Shown piece by piece: positions 56,117-64,000 of a stretch of 64,000 nucleotides of DNA. Every line of letters starts with the position of its first letter. The first letter of the stretch is position 1. The DNA is taken from contig NC_050098.1 of NCBI RefSeq assembly GCF_902167145.1, forward strand, positions 113,312,207 through 113,376,206, given 5' to 3'. A program made the translations under genes and the position numbers. The DNA comes from Zea mays (taxonomy: Eukaryota > Streptophyta > Magnoliopsida > Poales > Poaceae). Below the pieces are notes generated by a model, which did no database searches, was not told the origin of the DNA, and was given only the letters and a program-made list of their open reading frames with translations.

Positions 56117-59100
56117 TGTAACACCCTTGGTGTTACTATAACTAAAACTTGAGCATGGCATCATAAACATTGGCATTGCATATGTTTGACACACCTAGAG
56201 TGCATTCACTAGGTAAAAATTTCAATCAAGTTGTATTGTTATAGTGCTTTGCAAATAGAACCCTGGATAAGGAACTTAACCCTAAATAGGGATTAAAGGG
56301 GTAAAACATAACCCAAATTGAGAAAACCTAAAAGCTTTAGGGGGATAGTCATAAAATGTTCCCAAGAATGAACTTGAATCACATTTATACCCCTGAGATA
56401 CCAAAAAACCCCATTGGAACCCTGAAAACCCTAAGTCCAAACCTTAGGGGCCTATGTGCAAAAACAGTGCACATTTGGACTAAAGTGTAAAAACTACTAT
56501 GTTAAAGCATATAAAGTCACATGGTTCACATTTGGGAAGATTTACAAGCCAAACCCTAAGTTTTGGGTCTATTTGCAAAAATCACCTCTTAAGCCCCATA
56601 TAGTCTAAGTCTGAATTTCAGAGTTTTGGCTCAACTTTGGAGCTCTGTAGTTTTCAAATTTGTGAGAATTTCCCTAGGTCACCACATCAAATTTGTAGGC
56701 CTATCAAAGGAGAACAACTTTGCTTAAGGGTGTAAGCATAGTTGTGGAGAAGATATTGGAGATAATTAAGCCTGAAGTCAGGCTGTCAGGCTGATACAGT
56801 CTAAACTTCAGATGGACAGTGACTTTGATCCAAGTTTGAGAGCCATTTCGACTAAGATCCAATGAGAATCTACCTAGGGTTGCTATAACAAAGTTGTAGA
56901 GTTATTAAAGAGGAACAACTTTGTTATAGGTGTTTGGGTTTGGTACCACATGGAATTGAGAGAAAATTTGGCTTCAAGTCACTCGGTCAGGCCATCTGAT
57001 GGTGGATTGCCATGGTACAGTAACTAAACTGGATCAGACCGCTAGCGCGGCAACCTCACCGCCGACGACCTATCCGCGCCGCGATTTGCGCCAGGATGAT
57101 CGGGCGGCGAGCATCTCCGTGCGAAGATCTTTTTGCTCCGGGTAAGACCGTCGCGGTGGAGGGCACTAACTCAGGCTGCCACGCGGCCATCCCTCCTCCC
57201 GGCCGTGTCCGATCATCGGCGTCGTTCACCTTCGTTCTTCCACACCGCATCGATTCGGCCATGTTACTGTCGCAGCAGGGACGTGGCAAGCCATAAGAAA
57301 AGGGTAGCGCTTGACGTCGCCGTTGATCGCCAGCTAAGGCCGGCAATGGTTATCACCGTGGTCGCGGCTATGCTTCACCGCGCCTATAAATTCACCCCAT
57401 CCTCGCTCCCTTCGCTCAAATCAACCGAGCTCCGACCTTCGTCTCCAAGTTGCGAAGCCATAGCCACCACTCCCGTCTCCGATTAGCCCCCATAGCCGGA
57501 GAATCACTCACTTCCCCCAATTCGGTCTCCGCCGCCGTGAAACACACCCCACCGTGGCTGAACCGCTCTGGTAAGGCTCTGCCCAATTCATGTGTTGTTT
57601 CCATAGCCCTGCGTGCTTGTGAAGCTCACTGTGGCATCTGTTCTCACAACTCGGCCTTGGTTTGGCGGGAACGCGTGATCCCGACCTCGGTGTCCGCCGT
57701 GATCGTGGGCAAGCGACTCCCAGTGGGTTTGATGTCAAATTAATGGTTGTTCCTAGGTTGCCTTAGGTCAGTGAAGTCTCTATCGCTAGCGTTGGCGTGC
57801 CCCGTTTTCCCTGTGTTACTAGGCCGCCTGGCTGAAACCGGCCCAGTATTGTTTAATATTTTTCCTTTTTCTTTTTCAATGAAGCTTTAGGAAATTATAG
57901 AAAATGGTAGAAAAATCCTAAAAATGTCAAACTAATTTTCCTAGGTTCCTTATTTTTCATAGTATTTAATAAAAATAATTTCATGATTTTTAGATTAAAT
58001 AAGGAATTTTGGGTTATTTAAAATAGCCTAAAGCATTGATTCTAGATTTTTAGAAAATAGATAATAAGTCCAAAAATGCCCAAACTTTTTCTATGAGCTC
58101 TACACATTATTTAGAAGCCTTGGGTAGAGTTTGGTTTGATTTGGACCTTGTTTGATACTTAGAACCCAAAACCCTACCCCTGCCCTTTGAACTCCTTTAC
58201 TGACTCCGGAAACCCTAAGTTCTCAGAGTTCCATGAAGGAAAGTTGTATTCAAGACTTAGATAATAAATTCTTATTATCTTTGCACTCTCATGAGCATTA
58301 CATGGCATTCATTCTTATATACATATATATGGTTATGTTTAGAAAACGAAGAAGAGATCGAAGTGACTGAAGAGAAGACACCACCACCTTTGGAATCTCA
58401 GGCAGGGACTTGTCTCTACTTTGACATCTGCGGGCCCGAGCCTGACTCACCTACTAACGAAGGCAAGCCCCGGTGCATTTGCCACCTTCCTTAATGTTTT
58501 TAAAATCTTTCTCACTTGATTGCTGCATTAGGTGATAGGAGTTGAATGCTTAAACAATTCCTGCATTACCTTCCTTGAACTTGATTACCCTCCTTGAAAC
58601 CCTGTTTTTACAAAAAGGTTTTACCATGCTTAGTATTGCTCTAGAAAAACAAAAGGATTTGTTTTACAAAAGATGTTTGGCAAAGTGGGAGGGTTGTTTT
58701 CAAAAATAAAACTTGGTGGTGGATCCATCATGGCCGTGATGGGTTCAACATCGGAAAAGATGTACCTCTACCAGGTACCAAGTTTTTGGGTTGAAATGAT
58801 TAAGCTGAGACCGGGCAGGTGACTTGCACGAGAAAGCAGTCTCGGTGTAGTGTCTCCGTCTGAGTTGATTAAGGACCATGTCGATGTAGGCTTGCTGGCC
58901 GAGGACCCTTTAACTGGTCACATGCCTCGTCATGGGTAAGCCTTGCCTCGGGCAGACTAAGGCCAGAATAAGATAACACGGAATGGGCATGGAGCGGTGG
59001 CGAGAGTATCGTGTACCCTCCGTGGCAAGATGCTGGACGGTGGTGTATCTGTGCTCTCGGTTCGCGTGAACCTGATCTGGTCTTAAGAACCCCGGTGGAA

Positions 59101-59933
59101 GGTTGACATATGCAAGGGTTAAGTGCTACATATGTCATGTGATTGGAGATCCTCGGCTGAGTATAATCGATTCAGATCACCGTACCTTCGCGGTCATGAA
59201 GACTTGGTCACTGCCCTATACGTAGAACTCCAGTAAAGATGAAAGGTTTTGTTAAGAAATTGGCTAGTGTAGGTCAAGTGATTGAACTAGGGTAGAAAGA
59301 ACTCTAGTTGCAGGTAATTTACTTGAGTTGACAAATAAAACTGGATTTTTAAGGATCCACTTTAGTAAGCATTTCTGCAAAACAGAGTCTTTGATTATTG
59401 AGAAGCCTTACCTTGACTCCCTTAAGCCAGCATACCCTTGAGAGTCTTTTCTTTAGTCGGGTAAGTCTTGCTGAGTAATTCCATACTCAGGGTTTATTCC
59501 CCCATTGTTTTTAGGTGGGGAAGCAACAAACTTTTGTTGATTTTGCTCCAAGGTGGTTCCAAATGAAGAAAAACAAGAGTGAAGCTGCGGGAGGACATGG
59601 TCCTCCATAAAAACTTTTATAAAAACTATCGGGAGGAGTTTTTGCCTCCCTTGGTATTGTAATAATACTGCTCAGCACTCATTTTATAACTCTGGTCTGT
59701 AATAAGTAACTTGATCTTACTTTCTAAATAAATGTAAGTTTATGTAATTGCTTCCGCATTTCTATATCTCTGATGTTCTGTAATGTCTGCAAGACGGGTG
59801 AAACGTTCCTGGAAAGGTAAGAAAGAAGATACTGAACTTGTCGAGTGATTCAGGAACATCTACAGGGTTGTCTGATATCTGTTGGACAAGGACAACTGTA
59901 GGTGGGCCTAATTACTTGGGAGGTTCCGTCACA
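56117..59933 (+). repeat. 3' LTR of element G
   Basis: 3817 bp, TGTAACACCC to GGTTCCGTCACA, followed by AACAC. TATA at 57385-57391. Mini-gene exon 2 is conserved at 58343-58462, but the start codon is lost and exon 3 is stopped early. Confidence 0.94.
57385..57391 (+). promoter_or_regulatory. LTR TATA box (element G, 3' LTR)
   Basis: TATAAAT in the same context as in the 5' LTR. Confidence 0.65.
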
Positions 59934-59938
59934 AACAC
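59934..59938. repeat. Target-site duplication of element G (right copy, AACAC)
   Basis: Exact match to 47969-47973. Confidence 0.92.
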
Positions 59939-61279
59939 CGTGTGCCTCTTGCTTGGATGGGGCGTGCCGTCGCACGCCTATAGGATCCGAGCGGGCGCTT
60001 CCCCCCTTGGTGATCTCGCCGCCATGGAGTTCGTGCTCTTCGTTTCCTATATCTCGTGCGGGTTGGCGCTGCCAATTTCCCCCTTCTTCATGTTACTGTT
60101 GGAGGACCTCAGTCTCCAGCTCCAGCACCTCACACCCCATTCAGTTCTTCAGGCAGCCATCTTTGCCCATCTGTGTGAGATGTTCGTGGGGGTGGCCCCG
60201 TGCACCTCTCTCTTCCGCCATTTTTTCGTGCTGGTGAAGTCCGGGAAGGCCAAGGACCATCTTGGAGCGTATTATTTCCAGACAAGGGCGGATTCAGCCC
60301 GCTCCTATATCTCTTCCCTCAGCGGCGCGAGGTGGGAAAACTGGCGGGCCAAATGGGTGATCGCCAGTACCGAGGCTAGCGACCGCCTCATGCTTCCAAG
60401 TGAGGGACCGAGGCTCGAGAAGAAGCAATGGAGAGCTAAGCCGCCGTTGGCGTCGGAATTTGAGCCTGTGTTAGGCAGGATCGAATCTCTGGCGTCCGGT
60501 GGTCTGACGTCGATGCACACGGTCGGCGACTTCCTGCAGCGCCGGATCGTGCCGCTGCAGGCGAGGGCACGCTTGAGCTGTTGGTTTTCTGGCACGAACG
60601 ACCCGAGCTGGGTCCAACACGGCCCAGGCACCGACCTATCTTGGGAGGAGCTAGAACTCTTGGTGAAGGGGATCACTGGTGAGTCCTTCATTGCTGAGTC
60701 CTTGATCCTTCCCGAAGGCATTCCCCCGCTTTGCGACGATCCAGGGTTGATGACAGCGATCTTGGATTCGCTGCCGACCCTTGACGAAAGCGGCGTAGCG
60801 GTTAGCCAGGCTAGCGGCCGGGACCCCCATCACGGGATTCAGATCCCCAACATACCGGGCGGAGGCTCTCGGTCCGCCGATGCCGACTCTAGATTTCACC
60901 CGACAACTCTCAGCCCCTCAGGCAAAGGCAAGGGAGCTACGAGCAGTTCCTCCGCCCCTGGTGGTTCTGGGAGGTCGGAGGGAGAGAGGCGGCACCGATT
61001 ATGTCGTGCCGACGGATCTTTCGTTGGGGACCCGCCCCTTGATTCGGACCTCTCTCAGAAGCGCCAGAAAACAGCTGGTAGGGTCAGGGAGGCTGGCTCC
61101 CCGGCCCAGGGCTTGCAGGGGCGCGTCAGCCCTCCGCCAGTACTATCATCGGTCCCGCCGCCGTCACCACCATCATCTGGCCTGCCACCGCCATAGGGGC
61201 AGCAGCATCGACAACGGGAACAGCAGCAAAGCCAGTGGACGTCTCGCTTCCAAGGTCGTTGGAAGGTCCAGGGTCCCAA

Positions 61280-61356
61280 GTAAGTGTACCCCTTATCCTT
61301 ACCCCATTTGTCTAGTTACCGCGTTGATGAGTATTAACTCGTCCTTTGCCTATCAG
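61280..61356 (+). other. Candidate intron in the antisense gene of element D
   Basis: 77 bp with donor GTAAGTG, a branch-like GTATTAACTC and acceptor TTTGCCTATCAG. Removing it joins the frame ending at 61279 to the frame that opens at 61357, in phase, while the intron itself contains stops. Good plant-type junctions; inferred, not observed. Confidence 0.6.
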
Positions 61357-62892
61357 GGCTTCTTCTCCTTCTGTCTCCAAGGCTGCCCCCACTGGTGAGT
61401 CTGGCTTCCAGCAGCAGGTGTCTGCCGGTCTTGATGCCAACAACCTGCCTTCAACTGCTGCTGTTGAGGCGGCGCCATCGGGCCCCCAGGTTCCTACTGG
61501 TACTGTCGAGGTAGCGTCGTCGGGCCCCGGGATCCCGCCAGGGGTCCAGTAGCAGTGCCGCCAGGCCCCCAGGTTCCGGCTGGCACTGCCGAGGCAGTGC
61601 CATCGGTCCCCCAGGCACCTGCCGGAAGTCTAGAATCAGCACCGTCAGGCCCCCAGGTTTTAGCTGGTACTGCTGAGGCAGTACCGCCGGCCCCCCAGGC
61701 ACCAGTTAGGCGCCCAGCAGTTGTAGCACCGCCAACAGTTACGGCAGACCCAACGGCGGCGGCAACGTCGAGTATGCCTTCGGCGACGGTGGAACCCACG
61801 GGGAGCGTGCCCGATTTCATCCCACCGCCCGTTCTGGAGGGGCCAGAGGTCATTCTTGGGCGGCGGCACGGCGCCGGTCCGGAAACAGCGCCGCCTCCCC
61901 TCCCTCGGGTGTTGTCCCGCGCTCACCAAGCTCTCCGGGAGACTGAAGCAGCGATCCTTCGGGAGTGGGAGGCACCCAAGACTGAGCGCCAGCGTCTTGG
62001 CGATTGGAGCACCCAGTTGGAGCAACGTACGAAGGTCGTGTCCTGCCAATTTGCTTCGGAGCGGTCTGAGCTTGAGCGGGGGCGTGAGGACCTCAGGGAG
62101 GACCTGGTGAAGGTGATCGAGCGGGAGCAGGAGGCTGCTCGGGAGGAGAGGAGGCTGCTCAAGAAGAAAGAGCACCTGGACCAACGGGAGGTGGTCGTCA
62201 TGGAATATCATGAGAAGTTGAAAGCCTACAATGTGATGCTTGAGGAGCAATGGGATAAGCAGACTGCTACTGAGGCGGCACTGCAAAAGCTGCAACAGGA
62301 GCTTGGTGACAAGGCTGGCAAAATCTCTCTTGCCGAGGAAAACCTCAGGGCGAAGGGTGTCTCCCTGGAGGAGCGAGCATCGGATCTCACCCGACAGGAG
62401 AAGGAGCTCGCCTGGAGGGAGGAGATGTGGGAAAGGTGAGATAAGCTGCTGGCCGAGCATGAGCACGAGGCGGAGGAGAAGGAGAAGAAACTGGAGGAGC
62501 GGGTCTGCTGGTTCCAGGCGGCGCAGGCCGCGCATGTAGCCCAGATGACACAGGTGGCTCCGGTTTCCCAGGCGGCAGAGACGATGAAGAAGACGCTAGA
62601 GGATCTCTGGGCGGAGCAATGCATCGGGGTCCAGCATATCACCGCATGGGCCGACGAGGCAAGTTCAGCTCTGGTGCCGCTGGGGGTGAGCCCGATCCCA
62701 GTGTCGAAGCGGCCGATGTCCATTTCCGACGCGCTCCCGGTGTTGGATTTCGCTGCTGACAGCCTCCGACGCTTGGATCAGATCCTTGGCGCCTGCTTGG
62801 AGGCTGAGGGCAGCAGGCTCTGCCGGGCGGTGATAGAATACATCTTGACATGCTTCTGGAGCCACGACCCGGTCATCTCCTTGGGGCAGTGA

Positions 62893-63759
62893 TCGCCGAT
62901 CCGGTGGCCGATACCGAAGACGCCACTCGGGGGAGTGTGCAGGACGCTGTAGATGTGGTGGCCTAGCGTTTCCAGTGATATCCTACTGATGAGTAGTTGG
63001 ATCTATGGAGAGAAAACAAGGGTTCCGCTGGCAGCGGCTTATCACTTATCTGTATGCTACTTTTGGTTCAGTAAGATACATTTAAGTATGTCTTGCCAAG
63101 CAACATTATAACTTATATGTATGCTACTTCCCTTTTGTTGTGTGTTGTTGTTGTCTACTTCTTCCCTGATACTTGGCCCCTCTGGGATGTAGTCTCGACT
63201 TGTCGAGGCTGGATGCCAGTAAACTCAAGGAGTCAGTGACCTGGACCTGCACACAGTGTAATATTGACCTGTAGGGCCTGTGCTGGGGGGCCGATCCATG
63301 TGTCTGGACCCCCTGGGTCACGGCTTCCCTTTGGAGCCGGACCTCGGGTTTTCGGACCAACAGGGTTCATAGTACCGGATACTAAGACAACCGCCACGGG
63401 GTGGTGGGGCGCGTTGGCTTAGGGTACCAAACCTAAGCCAGGTGGCCACACGGTTCCTCATGGGCAATTGTCCGTTCCCTTGGACTGGCCCCCAGGCTAT
63501 ATGGTCTGGCCATTTAATCTGGATGCACTATACCAGCTTTGGAGGGATTCTGCATGGGTGAGTTAGACAAAAAATGATGGTTGCCAGATTAGACATAATA
63601 AGACCACCGTAAAGTTAAACTGGGGGTGGGGTGAAATTTCTCTTCATAGCTCCATGAGCGTAGACCAACAGGCCGGTTTAGTAAGGATGGGCCTTACCGG
63701 GCTGGTTACATATGTACGCTACCTAGCTAAGAAGGGAACTGCATCCCCCAGCTTTTCTT
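62893..63759. other. Non-coding spacer between antisense gene and integrase tail (element D)
   Basis: No recognisable domain in either strand. It is where the two convergent transcription units of element D would end. Confidence 0.6.
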
Positions 63760-64000
63760 TTACAGGAAGAACTTACGGAGGTGTTCTATGTTCCATGGGT
63801 TGGGCTGGGACTCTCCTTCAGTTGTGGCGAGGCGGACACACCCGGGTCGGCATACTTCTGTCACCTTGAAGGGTCCTTCCCAGCTGGGGGAAAGTTTATG
63901 GAGCCCTTCTCGGTTGAGTACTCGCCTTAGCACCAGGTCCCCGACCCTGAGCTCCCTATTATGCACAAACCGTTGGTGGTAGCGCCTGAGCGCTTGGTTG
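63760..64000 (-). CDS. Integrase C-terminal tail of element D (partial)
   Basis: On the - strand the frame is open from the window edge to a stop at 63760. HNRELRVGDLVLRR, LSPSWEGPFKVTEV (GPY/F-like) and NPWNIEHLRKFFL match the end of Tat-lineage integrases and parallel the tail in element E (25517-25858). No stop or shift in these 80 codons. The catalytic part lies right of the window. Confidence 0.85.
   Translation of the reverse strand, partial: NQALRRYHQRFVHNRELRVGDLVLRRVLNREGLHKLSPSWEGPFKVTEVCRPGCVRLATTEGESQPNPWNIEHLRKFFL

Larger units (their letters stand above)
47974..59933 (+). mobile_element. Element G: Tekay-like gypsy element with integrase only
   Basis: Two LTRs (3830 and 3817 bp, very similar), a perfect AACAC target duplication, a primer-binding site and a polypurine tract define a complete 11.96-kb element. 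The 4.3-kb internal region holds a coiled-coil ORF remnant, a protease fragment, about 2 kb of unrecognised sequence and an intact integrase ORF. gag core, RT and RNase H are absent, so it is non-autonomous. It lies in the antisense gene of element D. Confidence 0.93.
59934..62892 (+). pseudogene. Antisense gene of element D: gypsy-type antisense domain plus coiled coil
   Basis: Runs opposite to pol. The first part (to 61194) resembles the plant domain annotated as putative gypsy-type transposase (PF04195, named from memory): LPISPFFMLLLEDLSLQL, LTPHSVLQAAIFAHLCEM, VAPCTSLFRHFFVL. A Ser/Pro/Gly-rich linker follows. An amber codon lies at 61194-61196, then a candidate intron (61280-61356). Next is a segment of Pro/Val/Gly repeats (SGPQVPTGT, PGPQVPAGTAEA), with an amber stop at 61550 and a shift near 61555. 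A long coiled coil follows (RSELERGREDLREDLVK, LEEQWDKQTATEAAL), with TGA at 62437, and the gene ends at 62892. The function of these antisense genes is unknown. This copy is broken by element G and these lesions. Confidence 0.72.
19480..64000 (-). mobile_element. Element D: Tat-lineage Ty3/gypsy element with antisense gene, 3' part
   Basis: On the - strand the window holds the integrase tail (64000-63760), a spacer, an antisense gene on the + strand (62892-47921), a polypurine tract and the 3' LTR (47352-19480). The LTR is split by element E and the antisense gene by element G. An antisense ORF between pol and the 3' LTR is described for the Tat lineage. The LTR ends are TGTCGG on both strands. 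The 5' part lies beyond 64000. It is inserted at the 3' end of element C. Confidence 0.82.

Noticed and set aside
1..64000. Host protein-coding genes, tRNA or rRNA genes
   Set aside because: Every interval is accounted for by retrotransposon LTRs, internal regions or their decayed remnants; no non-transposon domain and no tRNA-like fold was recognised by eye.

Overview
This window is plant nuclear DNA made almost entirely of nested LTR retrotransposons. I found no supportable host gene, tRNA, rRNA or CRISPR array. The left-hand element is a Sirevirus of the Opie/Ji type: intact copia pol, several polypurine tracts before the LTR, and an LTR rich in palindromic ACCGGACTGTCCGGT units. A Huck-like Tat-lineage gypsy element is also present. 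Together they point to maize or a close relative; this is an inference from family resemblance, not a database match.

Layout, left to right. (A) 1-5833: 3' part of an Opie/Ji-like copia element on the + strand, with gag tail, complete pol and 3' LTR. (B) 5834-14418: 5' part of a decayed Tekay-like Ty3/gypsy element on the - strand, whose integrase is cut by element A. (C) 14419-19479: an older, decayed gypsy element on the + strand. B appears to sit in its 5' LTR and D in its 3' end. (D) 19480-64000 and beyond: a Tat-lineage gypsy element on the - strand. It has a long antisense (+ strand) gene between pol and its 3' LTR. (E) 19976-46825: a Huck-like Tat element on the - strand, inserted into the LTR of D with target duplication ACAGG. 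It has lost everything between protease and the integrase tail. (F) 28104-44955: four 3.2 kb LTRs and three 1.33 kb non-coding internal domains in strict tandem, inserted into the gag of E. (G) 47974-59933: a gypsy element on the + strand with target duplication AACAC. It sits in codon 17/18 of the antisense gene of D and keeps an intact integrase but no reverse transcriptase.

The nesting fixes the relative order of insertion: C is oldest, then B and D, then A, E and G, then F (inside E). B and C are full of premature stops and all are amber (TAG), the pattern expected from C-to-T decay of methylated CAG sites. Elements A, F and G are much less decayed.

The most interesting structures are these. 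First, the tandem LTR array F. Second, a possible spliced mini-gene inside the LTRs of three different gypsy families (B, F and G): an acidic mini-exon ending AAG/GCAAG is followed by a phase-1 intron and a short last exon. Third, the intron-containing antisense gene of D. Fourth, a coiled-coil ORF upstream of gag in B and G. Fifth, the integrase-only element G.
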